A DNA stretch of 64,000 nt from Candidatus Rokuibacteriota bacterium (GTDB lineage: Bacteria > Methylomirabilota > Methylomirabilia > Rokubacteriales > CSP1-6): the NCBI GenBank assembly GCA_003220225.1, contig QHRU01000038.1, forward strand, positions 1 through 64,000, in the 5' to 3' direction. Shown one piece after another: positions 23,237 through 36,736 of this stretch. Below the pieces are notes generated by a model. It was not told where the DNA came from. It ran no database searches and was given only the letters and a program-made list of their open reading frames with translations. A program made the translations under genes and the position numbers. Within the stretch, counting starts at the first letter, position 1, and each line of letters opens with the position of its first letter.

Positions 23237-24931
23237 ATGCTGCGCGAGCTGCGGATCCGAAACTTCGCGGTCGTCGAGAACGTCACCGTCCCCTTCGCCC
23301 CCGGCCTCAACGTCCTCACCGGCGAGACCGGCGCCGGCAAGTCCATCCTGGTCGACGCCATCCTCCTGGTGCGCGGCGCCCGCGCCCAGACCGACGTGAT
23401 CCGCGCCGACGCCGAGAGCGCCACCGTGGAAGCGGTGTTCGCCGTGCCCGACGGCGGCGTGGCGGCCGCGCTCGACGAGGCGGGACTCACGGTGGAGGAG
23501 GGCGAGATCGTGGTGCGTCGCGAGCTCTCGCGCAGCGGCCGTCACCGCGCGTTCGTCAACGACGCGGCGGTGACGGTCGGCCTGCTCGAGCGCCTCGGCG
23601 ACGCGCTCGTCCAGGTCCACGGCCAGCACGAGCACCAGCGCTTGCTCGAGCCTGTGCGCCAGCTCGACCTGCTGGACCGGTTCGCCGATGCCGAGCCGCT
23701 GGGCGAGCGCTTCGCCGCGCTCTTCGCCAAGCACCGCGAGGCGCGGGAGGACCTCGAGCGCCGCCGCGGCGCCGGACGCGACCGCGCGCAGCGCGAGGAC
23801 CTCCTGCGCTTCCAGGTGTCGGAGCTGGACGCCGCGCGGCTGCGCCCGGGCGAGGAGGAGGAGCTGCGCACGGAACGGCGCCGGCTCCAGCACGCCGAGC
23901 GCTTCGCGGCCGGGCTGGAGGAGGTCGGCACGTTGCTGCAGGACGACGCCGCCTCCGCGGCGGCCCGGCTCGCGCGCGCGACACGGGTCCTGACTGACCT
24001 CGGCCGGCTCGACCCGGCGTTCGGGGCGCCCGTGGAGATGGTGGAGGCCGCGCGCGTGCAGGTGGACGAGACGCTGGCCGCTGTGCGCGCGCTGCGCGAC
24101 ACGATCGTGTTCGAGCCCGGACGGCTGGAGGCGATCGACGACCGGCTGGATGCGCTCAAGCGGCTGGCGCGCAAATACGGCGACAGCGAGGAGGCGATGC
24201 TCCGCTTCCGCGCCGAGGCGGCGGCCGAGCTGGACCGGCTGGAGCGGCACGAGGAGCTGCTGGGCGAGGACGAGCGGCGGCTCGCCGAGCTCGAGGTCGA
24301 GGTGACCACGGCCGCGCGCGCGCTCGGCGCCGCGCGGCGCGAGGCGGCGGCGAAGCTCGCGCCGGCCGTGCAGCGCGAGCTGCGGCAGCTCGGGATGGAG
24401 CGGGCGACGTTCGAGGTCGCGGTGATCGAGGCGGCGCTGGCGGAGTGGGGGCCGCGCGGCGCCGAGCGCGTGGAGTTCCGCTTCACGGGCAACCCCGGCG
24501 AGCCCGTACGGCCGCTGGCGCGCATCGCCTCCGGGGGGGAACTGGCGCGCAGCATGCTGGCGCTGCAGGTCGTCCTCTCCGGGTACGAGCGCGCGCCGAC
24601 CATGGTGTTCGACGAGGTGGACGCGGGGATCGGCGGCCGCGCCGCGTCGGTGGTCGGCGAGAAGCTCGCGGCCGTCGGCGCCGGCCGGCAAGTCCTCTGC
24701 GTCACGCACCTGGCGCCGATCGCCGCCCTCGCGCACCAGCACGTGCGCGTGACCAAGAGCGTCCGCGGGGGCCGCACGCGCGCGAGCGCCGGCCTGGTGG
24801 CCGGCGACGAGCGCGCGGCCGAGATCGCGCGGATGCTCGGCGGCGACGCCTCCGGCGCCGCCGCCCTCGAGCACGCGCGCGCGCTCCTGCGTGGCCGCGG
24901 CGCGCAGGGCCCTCGAGGCCGAGGCGTATAA
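23237..24931 (+). CDS. recN: DNA repair protein RecN
   Basis: A 564-residue SMC-like ATPase that organises broken DNA ends during recombination repair. The N-terminal [19 protein letters not shown] and Walker [11 protein letters not shown] are typical. [14 protein letters not shown] is the RecN-specific motif. A coiled-coil middle follows, then the ABC signature [16 protein letters not shown] and Walker [28 protein letters not shown] is the H-loop. The length is normal and nothing is missing. Confidence 0.96.
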   Translation: MLRELRIRNFAVVENVTVPFAPGLNVLTGETGAGKSILVDAILLVRGARAQTDVIRADAESATVEAVFAVPDGGVAAALDEAGLTVEEGEIVVRRELSRSGRHRAFVNDAAVTVGLLERLGDALVQVHGQHEHQRLLEPVRQLDLLDRFADAEPLGERFAALFAKHREAREDLERRRGAGRDRAQREDLLRFQVSELDAARLRPGEEEELRTERRRLQHAERFAAGLEEVGTLLQDDAASAAARLARATRVLTDLGRLDPAFGAPVEMVEAARVQVDETLAAVRALRDTIVFEPGRLEAIDDRLDALKRLARKYGDSEEAMLRFRAEAAAELDRLERHEELLGEDERRLAELEVEVTTAARALGAARREAAAKLAPAVQRELRQLGMERATFEVAVIEAALAEWGPRGAERVEFRFTGNPGEPVRPLARIASGGELARSMLALQVVLSGYERAPTMVFDEVDAGIGGRAASVVGEKLAAVGAGRQVLCVTHLAPIAALAHQHVRVTKSVRGGRTRASAGLVAGDERAAEIARMLGGDASGAAALEHARALLRGRGAQGPRGRGV

Positions 24932-24932
24932 T
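24927..24932 (+). promoter_or_regulatory. Consensus -10 box upstream of secA
   Basis: A perfect TATAAT overlaps the recN stop codon (TAA) and ends 9 nt before the secA ATG. No Shine-Dalgarno lies in the gap, which is consistent with a near-leaderless secA transcript. Confidence 0.45.
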
Positions 24933-24941
24933 GCTCCTGCG

Positions 24942-27761
<2,820 letters not shown>

Positions 27762-27765
27762 CGTG

Positions 27766-28176
27766 ATGAGCGACCGTCGATATCGGCAGCAGGGTTACCG
27801 GAGTGCCGGCAGCAGCGGCCAGGACCGGCGCGAGCCGCCCAAGCCGCCCAAGCCGGAGGGCACGTTTGGCGTCCTCAAGAGCCGCGCGACCTCGCGCTGC
27901 GCCGAGTGCGGCGCGGTGCTGCCGATCACCGCCGACTCGCTCACCCAGTGCCCGCACTGCCGCGTCGAGCTGCACGCCTGCCGCCAGTGCGCCCACTTCG
28001 ATCCGGCCCGCCGTTTCGAGTGCGGGCAGGAGATTCCCGGGCGGATCGCAGACAAGCGTGCCCGCAACGAGTGCGCGCTGTTCTCGATGATGGTCACGGT
28101 CGAGCGTGACACCTCTGCCGGGTCGGTTCATCCCGACGAGGCGCGCCGGACCTTCGGGAGCCTCTTCAAGAAGTAG
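27766..28176 (+). CDS. Small zinc-ribbon protein of unknown function
   Basis: A 136-residue protein from ATG 27,766 (GTG 27,763 is directly before it), 4 nt after secA. The N-terminal 35 residues are disordered, proline- and arginine-rich (RREPPKPPKPEG). Two CxxC knuckles follow (CAECGAVLP, CPHCRVEL), then CRQCAHFDPARRFECGQ and NECALF, giving up to eight metal-binding cysteines. The last segment TFGSLFKK is conserved-looking. It probably binds two zinc ions. Its place between secA and smc does not reveal a function. Confidence 0.75.
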   Translation: MSDRRYRQQGYRSAGSSGQDRREPPKPPKPEGTFGVLKSRATSRCAECGAVLPITADSLTQCPHCRVELHACRQCAHFDPARRFECGQEIPGRIADKRARNECALFSMMVTVERDTSAGSVHPDEARRTFGSLFKK

Positions 28177-28286
28177 CCCCGGATTCGGGCCCTCGGCCTC
28201 GACATCTAGGGTCGACGGCGGGTTCCTGGCCCTAGCGCTGGTATTTTTTTCTTGGTCGTTTCGCGAGCCGCGTGTCAAGATTCGGC

Positions 28287-31200
28287 ATGCGCCTAGAGTC
28301 GATCGCGCTCAACGGCTTCAAGTCGTTCGCGGAGAAGACTGTCGTGAGGGTGCTGCCCGGCATCACCGCGATCGTCGGTCCGAACGGCTGCGGGAAGTCG
28401 AACGTCGGCGAGGCTGTCCGCTGGGCGCTAGGCGAGCAGAGCGCCAAGTCGCTGCGCGGCCAGCGCATGGAAGACCTCATCTTCCACGGCTCCGCCTCGC
28501 GGAAGGCCGTCGGCCTGGCCGAGGTGGAGCTGCTGTTCAGCAACGACGGAGCGCTCTCGGTGCCGTGGAGCGAGGTGTCGGTCAGCCGGCAGCTCTATCG
28601 CACGGGTGAGAGCGAGTACCTGCTGAACGGGACCGTCTCGCGCCTGCGCGACATCCTCGACCTCTTCGCCGGCACCGGCGCCAACCCCCGCGCGTACTCG
28701 GTGATGGACCAGGACAAGCTCAACCACGTCCTGGTCGCCAAGCCGCACGAGCGTCGCGTCTTCATCGAAGAGGCGGCGGGCATCGCGCGCTACAAGCAGC
28801 AGCGCAACGAGACGCAGGGCAAGCTCGAGCAGGCGCGCCAGAACCTCGTTCGCGTGCGCGACGTCATGGACGAGGTGCGCCGCCAGCTGCACTCTCTCGA
28901 GCGCCAGGCGAAGAAGGCGCAGCAGTACAAGACGCTCCAGAACGAGCGGCGCGACCTGGCGCTGGCCCTCGTGGCGGCGGACTACGCGGCGCTGACCGCC
29001 CAGGCGGCGCAGCTCGCGACCGAGCTCGAGGGGCTGCGCGAGACGGAGCAGGCGCAGCGCACGCGCGTGACGGCGCTGGCCGCGCGGGAGGCGCGGCAGC
29101 GCGAGGTCATCCAGGCCAGTGACCACGCGCTGTCCGACCTGCGCCAGCGCGTGCAGAAGGTGCAGGGCGAGCTCGAGCGACTGCTCGAGCGGCGCGAGCA
29201 GATGGGCGTGCAGGTGCGCGAGCTCGGCGAGGAGTCGGTGCGGCTCGACGAGGAGATGCGCGCCGCCGGCGAGCGCCTGGACTCGATCGTGGGCGAGCGG
29301 GAGACGGCCCGGACGGCGCTGGGCGAGGCCGAGCGGCTCTCGGCCGAGCGGGCCGCCGTCGCGCGCGTGCTCGAGGCGACGGTGGCGCATCACCGCGCGG
29401 CGCTCGGCGGCGACCGCGACCGGCTCGAAGCGCTGCGGCTCGAGCAGGTGAGGATCGCGGGCGAGCGCGTGGACCTCATGCGCCAGGCCGGCGAGCTGCG
29501 CGAGCGGCGCGTGCAGCTGGCGCGCCGGGTCGAGCGCCTGGCGCAGGAGCGCGCGGCGGCCGAGGCCGAGGCGCTGCAGCTGAGCGCGGAGCGCGCGACC
29601 GTCGAGGCCGCGCACGGTCGGGCGATGGCCGCGCTATCCTCGCTCGGCGCCGAGCGCGAACGGCTCCAGAACGCGCTCGCGGTACGCGAAGGCGAGTTGG
29701 CCACCGCCGAGGCCGCGCTCGCCGACACCCGCCTCGGGTACGTGTCCAAGAGCTCACAGCTCGAGGCGCTGCGCGCGCTCGAGACCGCACGCGAGGGCTA
29801 CGGCGCGGGCGTGCGCGCGATCTTCGACGCCGGCGCCAGCTTGGCCGGCGTGCGCGGCACGGTCGCCGACCTGCTCGAGGTCCCGCCGGGCCTCGAGCGC
29901 GCGGTGGAGGCCGTGCTCGGCGAGTGCCTGCAGTGGGTGGTGGTGGACCGCTTCGAGCACGCGCGCGCCGCGGTCGAGTACCTCGCGAACCGACGCGCCG
30001 GCGCCGCGACGTTCGTCCCGCTCGAGCACCTCCACGATGGGGTATCGCGAGGCGCCCCCTCCATGTCCCCCCACGACGAAGCGGCGAATTCCGGTCTCAC
30101 GTGGGTCGCGAAGGCGATCGGCGGGTCGGTGCCGAGCCTCGTCCACCATCTCCTCGGCCACGTGGCCGTGGTCGATCACCTCGACGCGGCCGAGGCGCTC
30201 TGGCGGCGCAACGGTGTGGTGGCGACCTACGTCACGCCGGCGGGCGAGGTGCTCTCCCCGGCCGGCCGGCTCCGTGGCGGCGCCCCCGCCTCCGACGAGG
30301 GCGCGGGCGAGCACTCACTGCTCGCGCGCAAGCGCCACCTGCGCGAGCTGGAGGAGGCAGTGGCGCGGCTCATCGCCGACGTCGAGACGCGCCAGGACGC
30401 GGCGGCGGCGCTCTCCGCCGAGCTCACGACGCTGCGCGCGCGCCTGGGCAGCCTCGACCACGACGTGCAGGCGCGCCAGGCCGAGCGCGTCGGCAGCGAG
30501 AAGGACATCGAGCAGGCGGTCCGAGAGCACGAGCGCGTGCACCGTCACCTCGAGACGCTCGGCAGCGAGATCCGCCAGGTCGAGTCGGAAGCGCAGGAGA
30601 CGGTGGCGCTGCTGGAGCGGCTCGAGCAGCACGTGGAGGCGGCCCGCGAGGCCGAGGCGCGGCAGGAGGCGGCGATGGCCGCCGCCCGCGCCGCCATTGA
30701 CACCGCGCAGGCGCGCGAGACCGAGCTGGTCGCCGAGCTGAGCGCGTGCCGCGTGGACGCGGCCTCCGTGGCCGAGCGTGCGGAGGCGCTCACCCGCGAG
30801 CTGGCCCGGCTGGACGAGATGGAGGCGGACGTCACCGAGCGCGTGGGGCAGGCGCAGCAGCGGCAGGCGCAGCTCGGCGAGCGGCGCCAGTGGCTGGCCG
30901 AGGAGCGCGAGCGCACCGACGCGAGCGCGCGCGACGTCGCCGTCGAGCGCGACCGGCTGGAGGCCGAGGCGCGCGGCGCCGGACAGGGCCACCAAACGCT
31001 GCTCGACGAACTGACGACGATCGAGGCCGAGCTGCGTGGCGTGCAGGCGGAGTTGTCCCGTGCGGTCGCCGCCATCCATGACGTCGAGCTCCGGGCCACG
31101 GAAGGCCGCGTGCGCCGCGAGGAGCTGGGGCAGGACGCCTGGCGCACCTACGGCGTCGACGCGGCGGCGCTGCTGGCGCTCCACGATGCGGCGCGCGACC

Positions 31201-31874
31201 TCGCGTCCGCCCGAGATCGCGTCGGCGAGCTGGACGCCAAGCTGGCCGCCATCGGTCCCGTGAACCTCGTGGCCGACGAGGAGTACCGCGAGCTCGACGA
31301 GCGCCTCACGTTCTTGCGGACGCAGTACGACGACCTCACGGCGTCGATCAAGGACCTGGAAAAAGCGCTGCGCGGCATGACGCGCACGGCCCAGGACCGA
31401 TTCGCCTCCGCGTTCGCGGAGATCAACCGCCACTTCGGCGAGATCTTCCAGCGCCTCTTCGAGGGCGGCCGCGCCGAGCTGCGGCTGGTCGAGGCCGAGG
31501 ACGGCGGCGACCCGCTCGACACGGGCGTCGAGCTCATGGCGCAGCCGCGCGGCAAGCGCCTGCAGGCGGTGTCGCTGATGTCCGGCGGCGAGCGCGCGCT
31601 GACGGGACTGGCGCTGCTCTTCGCGATCTTCTACTTCCGTCCGAGCCCGTTCTGCGTGCTCGACGAGGTGGACGCGCCGCTCGACGACGCCAACATCCAC
31701 CGCTTCCTGCGCGTGCTGCGCGAGCTGACGAGCCAGACGCAGTTCCTCGTCATCACGCACAACCGCAAGACGATGGAGGCGGCCGACATCCTCTATGGCG
31801 TCACCATGGAGGAGCCCGGGCTCTCGAAGCTCGTCTCCGTGAACCTCGCCGCGGCCGGCGCGCACGCCGGGTAG
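28287..31874 (+). CDS. smc: Chromosome partition protein SMC
   Basis: A 1195-residue ATPase. ATG 28,287 is preferred over GTG 28,272 because it starts the canonical SMC N-terminus (MRLESIALNGFKSFAEKT). Walker A is GPNGCGKSN near residue 31. Two long Ala/Glu/Arg-rich coiled coils flank the hinge around residues 510-650 (YGAGVRAIFDAG to SPAGRLRGG). The C-terminal head has signature LMSGGERALTGLALLFAI near residue 1097 and Walker B FCVLDEVDAPLDDAN. SMC dimers fold and segregate the chromosome with ScpA/ScpB, which are not in this window. Confidence 0.97.
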   Translation: MRLESIALNGFKSFAEKTVVRVLPGITAIVGPNGCGKSNVGEAVRWALGEQSAKSLRGQRMEDLIFHGSASRKAVGLAEVELLFSNDGALSVPWSEVSVSRQLYRTGESEYLLNGTVSRLRDILDLFAGTGANPRAYSVMDQDKLNHVLVAKPHERRVFIEEAAGIARYKQQRNETQGKLEQARQNLVRVRDVMDEVRRQLHSLERQAKKAQQYKTLQNERRDLALALVAADYAALTAQAAQLATELEGLRETEQAQRTRVTALAAREARQREVIQASDHALSDLRQRVQKVQGELERLLERREQMGVQVRELGEESVRLDEEMRAAGERLDSIVGERETARTALGEAERLSAERAAVARVLEATVAHHRAALGGDRDRLEALRLEQVRIAGERVDLMRQAGELRERRVQLARRVERLAQERAAAEAEALQLSAERATVEAAHGRAMAALSSLGAERERLQNALAVREGELATAEAALADTRLGYVSKSSQLEALRALETAREGYGAGVRAIFDAGASLAGVRGTVADLLEVPPGLERAVEAVLGECLQWVVVDRFEHARAAVEYLANRRAGAATFVPLEHLHDGVSRGAPSMSPHDEAANSGLTWVAKAIGGSVPSLVHHLLGHVAVVDHLDAAEALWRRNGVVATYVTPAGEVLSPAGRLRGGAPASDEGAGEHSLLARKRHLRELEEAVARLIADVETRQDAAAALSAELTTLRARLGSLDHDVQARQAERVGSEKDIEQAVREHERVHRHLETLGSEIRQVESEAQETVALLERLEQHVEAAREAEARQEAAMAAARAAIDTAQARETELVAELSACRVDAASVAERAEALTRELARLDEMEADVTERVGQAQQRQAQLGERRQWLAEERERTDASARDVAVERDRLEAEARGAGQGHQTLLDELTTIEAELRGVQAELSRAVAAIHDVELRATEGRVRREELGQDAWRTYGVDAAALLALHDAARDLASARDRVGELDAKLAAIGPVNLVADEEYRELDERLTFLRTQYDDLTASIKDLEKALRGMTRTAQDRFASAFAEINRHFGEIFQRLFEGGRAELRLVEAEDGGDPLDTGVELMAQPRGKRLQAVSLMSGGERALTGLALLFAIFYFRPSPFCVLDEVDAPLDDANIHRFLRVLRELTSQTQFLVITHNRKTMEAADILYGVTMEEPGLSKLVSVNLAAAGAHAG

Positions 31875-31915
31875 GGTGAAAAGCTCGGGCGCATAGGCTA
31901 GACTCGTCTTGCAGC

Positions 31916-32806
31916 ATGGCCTCCGTCGGCGACTATCTCCGCGATCTCCGTGACCGCCGCGGGATCTCGCTCGAGGAGATCTCCCGCGTCACCCGCGTCG
32001 CGTCCGGCTACCTCGAGGCCCTGGAGTCCGACCGCTTCTCCGCGCTGCCCCCGCCCGTGTTCACGCGCGGCTTCATCCGCGCCTATTGCCAGGCGCTCGG
32101 CGAGTCGCCCGACGAGGCGCTGGCGCGCTACGACGGCCGCGAGGGCGGCGCGCCCCCGCCGCCGCGTCCCACCGCCCCTGCCGGCACGACGCCGGCGGCC
32201 AAGGGCGAGCCGCCCAGCCGCAGCGCCGTGCTCGTCAGCTTCGTGCTGCTGGTGATCCTCGGGATGGCGCTGTTCGCGGTGGCGCTGATGACGCAGCCGG
32301 CTCGCGAGGACCGCGTGGAGCGGCGCATGCCGAGCGCGAGCGAACGGGCGGCGTCCCCTCCACCCACGCCGACGTCCCCATCGGCGTCGGCGCCGCCCTC
32401 GACCGCGAGGGTGCCGGCGGTGTCGTCCACCGCTCCGGGCCCCGGTGTCGTCCGGCCGACGCCGGCGGCGCCGCCGGTCCCCGCCGTGACCGCCGAGGCC
32501 GCGCGCGCGTCGTCGCCGCCGCCCTGGCTGGGCGACGTGCAGGCGGCGACCGGGGGCGTGGCGTCGCCCTATCGCCTGGTCGCGCGCGTGTCAGAGCCGA
32601 CATGGATCCGCGTGCGGACCGAGGACGGGAGCAGCACGGAGGAGACGGTGCCCGCGGGCCAGATCCGCGAGTGGGTCTCGAACCGCCCGTTCGTCCTCAC
32701 GCTCGGCAACGCCGGCGGGGTCACGCTGGAGCTGAACGGGCGGACGCTGCCGCCGCTCGGCCCCAGCGGAACCGTCATCAGCCGCATCGTCCTTCCTCCG
32801 CAATAA
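31916..32806 (+). CDS. rodZ: RodZ-like cytoskeletal/membrane protein
   Basis: A 296-residue protein. The N-terminal helix-turn-helix (SVGDYLRDLRDRRGISLEEISRVTRV to FTRGFIRAYCQALG) is the RodZ-type domain that binds MreB. A single membrane segment (AVLVSFVLLVILGMALFAVAL) lies near residues 104-124. A Pro/Ala/Ser-rich periplasmic linker leads to a C-terminal beta domain of the DUF4115 type (LVARVSEPTWIRVRTEDGS to LELNGRTLPPLGP). RodZ couples MreB filaments to the cell-wall elongation machinery. mreB is not nearby. TAGACT at 31,899-31,904 could be a -10 box. Confidence 0.88.
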   Translation: MASVGDYLRDLRDRRGISLEEISRVTRVASGYLEALESDRFSALPPPVFTRGFIRAYCQALGESPDEALARYDGREGGAPPPPRPTAPAGTTPAAKGEPPSRSAVLVSFVLLVILGMALFAVALMTQPAREDRVERRMPSASERAASPPPTPTSPSASAPPSTARVPAVSSTAPGPGVVRPTPAAPPVPAVTAEAARASSPPPWLGDVQAATGGVASPYRLVARVSEPTWIRVRTEDGSSTEETVPAGQIREWVSNRPFVLTLGNAGGVTLELNGRTLPPLGPSGTVISRIVLPPQ

Positions 32807-32820
32807 CGCTCGTCCTGATC

Positions 32821-32826
32821 TACACT
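32821..32826 (+). promoter_or_regulatory. Candidate -10 hexamer upstream of ftsY
   Basis: TACACT ends 7 nt before the ftsY ATG at 32,834, with no Shine-Dalgarno in between. The geometry is the same as for coxD and tlyA. Confidence 0.35.
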
Positions 32827-32833
32827 TGCACCC

Positions 32834-33781
32834 ATGTCCCTGTTTTCGGGTCTGAAGGAGCGCCTGCGTGACGGGCTGAAGCGCTCCCAGGAATACCTCG
32901 CCACCGGTCTCGCCACCGTGCTCGAGGCCGACCGCCCGATCGACGACACGCTCTACGAGGAGCTCGAGGAGCTCCTGATCGCGGCCGACCTCGGCGCCGC
33001 CATCGCCGCCGACTTCACGAACCGCGCACGCGAGGAGGTCATGTTCGGGACCGTCACGCGCGCCGATCAGCTCCGGCCGTTGTTCCGGCGCTTCCTGGTG
33101 GACGCGTTGAAGCCCGCCGCCCAGCCGCTCAACCTCGACGCGCGGCCGAGCGTGCTGCTCATGCTCGGCGTCAACGGCGCGGGCAAGACGACCACGGCCG
33201 CCAAGCTCGCCGCCTCCCTGAAAGGCGACGGCCGGCAGGTGCTGCTCGCCGCGGCGGACACCTTTCGCGCGGCGGCGATCGAGCAGCTCGAGACGTGGGG
33301 GACGCGCATCGGCGTGGACGTCATCCGCCAAGCCGCCGGCTCCGACCCGGCCGCCGTCGTCTTCGACGCGGTGAAGGCGGCGCTGGCAAGGCGCGCTGAC
33401 GTGCTCGTGGTGGACACGGCGGGCCGATTGCACACCAAGAGCAACCTCATGGACGAGCTGGCCAAGCTCAGGCGCGTGATCGAACGCCAGTGCCCCGGCG
33501 GCCCGCACGAGTCGCTGATGGTGCTGGACGCGCCCACCGGTCAGAACGGGTTCGCGCAGGCGCAGATGTTCCACGAGGCGATCGGGCTGAGCGGCGTGTG
33601 CCTCACCAAGCTCGACGGCACCGCCAAGGGCGGCATCGTGGTCCGCATCGTCCGCGAGCTGAAGCTGCCCATCAAGCTCGTCGGCGTGGGCGAGCGCGTC
33701 GAGGATCTCAAGGCCTTCGACGCCGACGCCTTCGTTGACGCGCTGGTGCCCGCGGATCCCGCGGGAGGGCCACGCGAATGA
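32834..33781 (+). CDS. ftsY: Signal recognition particle receptor FtsY
   Basis: A 315-residue SRP GTPase that docks ribosome-nascent chains at the membrane. The helical N domain (DDTLYEELEELLIAADLG) precedes the G domain. G1 is GVNGAGKTTTAAKLA near residue 112, followed by AADTFRAAAIEQLETW, DTAGRLHTKSNLMDEL (G3) and LTKLDGTAKGG (G4). VGVGERVEDLKAFDADAFVDAL closes the chain. There is no acidic A-domain extension, as in many non-enteric FtsY proteins. It is coupled to ribD by an ATGA overlap. Confidence 0.97.
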   Translation: MSLFSGLKERLRDGLKRSQEYLATGLATVLEADRPIDDTLYEELEELLIAADLGAAIAADFTNRAREEVMFGTVTRADQLRPLFRRFLVDALKPAAQPLNLDARPSVLLMLGVNGAGKTTTAAKLAASLKGDGRQVLLAAADTFRAAAIEQLETWGTRIGVDVIRQAAGSDPAAVVFDAVKAALARRADVLVVDTAGRLHTKSNLMDELAKLRRVIERQCPGGPHESLMVLDAPTGQNGFAQAQMFHEAIGLSGVCLTKLDGTAKGGIVVRIVRELKLPIKLVGVGERVEDLKAFDADAFVDALVPADPAGGPRE

Positions 33782-34923
33782 CGCCGGAGGCGCTCATGCG
33801 GCGCGCGCTCGAGCTGGCCGAGCGCGGGCGCGGGCTGACGTCGCCCAATCCGATGGTCGGCGCCGTCGTCGCGCGCAACGGCGAGATCGTGGGGGAGGGC
33901 TTCCACGCGCGCGCGGGCGGGCCGCACGCGGAGATCGTGGCCCTCGAGGCGGCGGGCGGCCGCGCGCGCGGCGCCACGCTCTACGTCACGCTGGAGCCGT
34001 GCAACCACGCGGGTCGTACGCCACCGTGCGTGCCGGCGATCTTCGCGGCCGGCATCACGCGCGTGGTGGCCGCGGCGGCGGATCCCAACCCGTTCGTCCC
34101 GGGCGGCGGCGTAGCGGCTCTGCGGGAGCAGGGCGTCGCCGTCGTGACCGGCGTGCTCGGCGCGGAGGCCGCCGCCCAGAACCGCGTCTTCTTCACGGCC
34201 ATGCGCGAGCGCCGGCCGCACGTGACGCTCAAGGCGGGGATGAGCGCCGACGGCAAGATCGCCGACGTGCACGGCGCCGCGCGCTGGGTCACCGGCGAGG
34301 CCGCGCGCGCCGAGGCGCACCGGCAGCGCAGCGAGGCCGACGCGCTCGTGGTCGGCGTCACCACGGTGCTGCGCGACGACCCGGCGCTGACGGTGCGGCT
34401 GGACCGGCCGTGGCCGCGCGAGCCGTGGCGCGTGGTCCTCGACACCGAGGCGCGCACCCCCTCCGGCGCCCAGGTGATCGCCGGCGCCACGCCGTCGCGC
34501 GCGCTCATCGCCGTGGGCGAGCGGGCGCCGGCCGCGCGCGTCACGGCGCTGCAGTCGGCGGGCGCGACCGTGCTCCGCTGCCCGGTCCGCGCCGGCCGCG
34601 TCGCCGTCGACGCGGTCCTGGCCGCGCTGTTCGAGCGGGAGGTCCGCGCCGTGCTGGTGGAGGGCGGCGGCGAGGTGCACGCGTCGTTCCTCGAGGCGGG
34701 CGTGGTCGATCGCGTGGCGCTGTTCGTCGCGCCGCTGCTGCTCGGCGGCCGGACGGCGCCGCCGGTCGTCGGCGGCCCCGGGCGCGAGCTGAAGTCCGCG
34801 ATCCGTCTGGGACCGATGACCGCGCGCGCCGTCGGAGACGACCTCCTGATCGAGGCCGACGTGCTTCGCGACACCGACGGTTCTCTGCCCGACCGCCGCG
34901 GCGGCGGCGCCGGCGGCACATAA
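33778..34923 (+). CDS. ribD: Bifunctional riboflavin deaminase/reductase RibD
   Basis: A 381-residue enzyme for the second and third steps of riboflavin synthesis. The N-terminal zinc deaminase has HAEIVAL and [15 protein letters not shown]. The C-terminal reductase starts near residue 145 with [17 protein letters not shown] and includes [24 protein letters not shown] and [15 protein letters not shown]. The order ribD-ribE-ribBA-ribH follows as one operon. The end of the chain ([10 protein letters not shown]) is non-conserved. Confidence 0.96.
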   Translation: MTPEALMRRALELAERGRGLTSPNPMVGAVVARNGEIVGEGFHARAGGPHAEIVALEAAGGRARGATLYVTLEPCNHAGRTPPCVPAIFAAGITRVVAAAADPNPFVPGGGVAALREQGVAVVTGVLGAEAAAQNRVFFTAMRERRPHVTLKAGMSADGKIADVHGAARWVTGEAARAEAHRQRSEADALVVGVTTVLRDDPALTVRLDRPWPREPWRVVLDTEARTPSGAQVIAGATPSRALIAVGERAPAARVTALQSAGATVLRCPVRAGRVAVDAVLAALFEREVRAVLVEGGGEVHASFLEAGVVDRVALFVAPLLLGGRTAPPVVGGPGRELKSAIRLGPMTARAVGDDLLIEADVLRDTDGSLPDRRGGGAGGT

Positions 34924-34925
34924 GA

Positions 34926-35525
34926 ATGTTCACCGGGATCATCGAGGAGGTCGGCACGGTGCGCGCCGTCGCGCGCCGGGGCGACGTGACGCGGCTCGAG
35001 GTCGCCGCCGCGCTCACGCTCGAGGGCAGCGACCGCGGCGCCAGCGTCGCGGTCAGCGGTGTCTGCCTTACCGTGATCGGGCGCGCGCCCGACGGCCTCG
35101 CCTTCGAGATGGGCCCGGAGACGCTCGCGAGGACTGCGCTCGGTGCGTTGCGTCCGGGCGCCGCCGTCAACCTCGAGCGTCCGCTGCGCTTCGGTGGCTC
35201 GCTGGGGGGGCATCTGGTTCTCGGCCACGTGGACGGGACGGGCACGGTAGAGGCGGTGACGCGTGTAGAATCGACGGCACGGGTGAGGATCGCTTTCCGC
35301 GACCGGGGGCTGGCGCCGCTGCTGATCCCCCAGGGCTCGGTGGCCGTGGACGGTGTGAGCCTGACGGTGGCGTCGCTCGACGAGGCCGCCTTCGAGGTGA
35401 TGCTGATCCCGCACACGCTGGCGGTCACGACGCTCGGCCGGCTGGCGGCGGGACGGGCGGTCAACATCGAGACGGACGTGATCGGCAAGTACGTGCAGCG
35501 GTCGCTCGCGGTGAAGGGGGCATGA
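34926..35525 (+). CDS. ribE: Riboflavin synthase alpha subunit
   Basis: A 199-residue enzyme that dismutates two lumazine molecules to riboflavin. The two tandem lumazine-binding repeats are visible. The first begins [12 protein letters not shown] and has [13 protein letters not shown] and [14 protein letters not shown]. The second has [13 protein letters not shown] and [12 protein letters not shown]. The ATG lies 2 nt after the ribD stop. Its end overlaps the start of ribBA. Confidence 0.96.
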   Translation: MFTGIIEEVGTVRAVARRGDVTRLEVAAALTLEGSDRGASVAVSGVCLTVIGRAPDGLAFEMGPETLARTALGALRPGAAVNLERPLRFGGSLGGHLVLGHVDGTGTVEAVTRVESTARVRIAFRDRGLAPLLIPQGSVAVDGVSLTVASLDEAAFEVMLIPHTLAVTTLGRLAAGRAVNIETDVIGKYVQRSLAVKGA

Positions 35526-36736
35526 TGAGCGGCTTCGCGACCATCGACGAGGCGATCGAGGAGATCCGGCACGGCCGCATCCTGGTCGTCGTCGACGACG
35601 AGGACCGGGAGAACGAGGGCGACCTCGTCATGGCCGCCGACAAGATCACCCCCGAGGCCGTCAACTTCATGGTCACGCACGCGCGCGGGCTCATGTGCGT
35701 GCCGATGCTGGGCGAGCGGCTGGACGAGCTCAAGCTCGGCATGATGGTGGCCGAGAACACCGCGCCGATGGGCACCGCCTTCACGATCAGCGTGGACGCG
35801 CGGCGCGGCATCACCACCGGTATCTCCGCCTACGACCGGGCCGTCACCATCCGCGCGCTCGTCGATCCGCAGATGACCTCGGCCGATCTCGTCACACCCG
35901 GACACATGTTCCCGCTGCGCGCGATGGAGGGCGGCGTGCTGCGCCGCGCCGGGCACACGGAGGCGGCGGTGGACCTCGCGCGGATGGCGGGCTGCTATCC
36001 CGCCGGCGTGATCTGCGAGGTGCTCGACGAGACCGGCGGCATGGCCCGCCTGGCCAAGCTGAGCGATCTTGCGCGGCGGCACGGACTCAAGCTCATCACC
36101 ATCAAGGACCTCATCGAGTACCGCACGCAGAAGGAGAAGCTGGTGCGGCGGGTCGCGACCTCGCGGCTGCCGACCGACTACGGCGAGTTCACCGCGATCG
36201 CCTACGAGGCGACGGTCTACAGCCGGGTCCATTTCGCCATCGTGATGGGCAACGTGGCCGGCGACGACCCGGTGCTCGTGCGCATGCACTCCGAGTGCCT
36301 CACCGGCGACGTGTTCCACTCGATCCGCTGCGACTGCGGGCCGCAGCTCAACATGGCGATGGCGATGGTCCAGAAGGAGGGGCGCGGCGTGGTCGTGTAC
36401 CTCCGGCAGGAGGGCCGCGGCATCGGCCTGCACAACAAGGTGCGCGCCTACGGGCTTCAAGATTTGGGCATGGACACGGTGGAGGCCAACGCGGCACTCG
36501 GCTTCAAGGCCGACATGCGCGACTACGGCATCGGCGCCCAGATCCTCGTGGATCTCGGGCTGAAGAACCTGCGCCTGCTGACCAACAATCCGGCCAAGCG
36601 GGCCGGCCTCGAGGGCTACGGCCTCACGGTGGTCGAGCGCGTACCGATCGAGGTGCCCGCGAACCCCGAGAACCGCAAGTACCTCAGCACCAAGCGCGAC
36701 AAGCTGGGTCACCTCCTGTCCTCGCTGCCGGATTGA
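35522..36736 (+). CDS. ribBA: Bifunctional DHBP synthase / GTP cyclohydrolase II
   Basis: A 404-residue fusion that starts both arms of riboflavin synthesis. The RibB half has [16 protein letters not shown] and YDRAVTI, and the conserved [13 protein letters not shown]. The RibA half starts near residue 210 and has the zinc site [21 protein letters not shown] plus [32 protein letters not shown] is the final conserved motif. Its last codon and stop form the start of the first of three 99-nt tandem repeats. Confidence 0.97.
   Translation: MMSGFATIDEAIEEIRHGRILVVVDDEDRENEGDLVMAADKITPEAVNFMVTHARGLMCVPMLGERLDELKLGMMVAENTAPMGTAFTISVDARRGITTGISAYDRAVTIRALVDPQMTSADLVTPGHMFPLRAMEGGVLRRAGHTEAAVDLARMAGCYPAGVICEVLDETGGMARLAKLSDLARRHGLKLITIKDLIEYRTQKEKLVRRVATSRLPTDYGEFTAIAYEATVYSRVHFAIVMGNVAGDDPVLVRMHSECLTGDVFHSIRCDCGPQLNMAMAMVQKEGRGVVVYLRQEGRGIGLHNKVRAYGLQDLGMDTVEANAALGFKADMRDYGIGAQILVDLGLKNLRLLTNNPAKRAGLEGYGLTVVERVPIEVPANPENRKYLSTKRDKLGHLLSSLPD

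Noticed and set aside
33690-33780. FMN riboswitch before the riboflavin genes
   Set aside because: ribD overlaps ftsY by 4 nt, so there is no room for an aptamer, and no RFN-like sequence was seen before the other rib genes.
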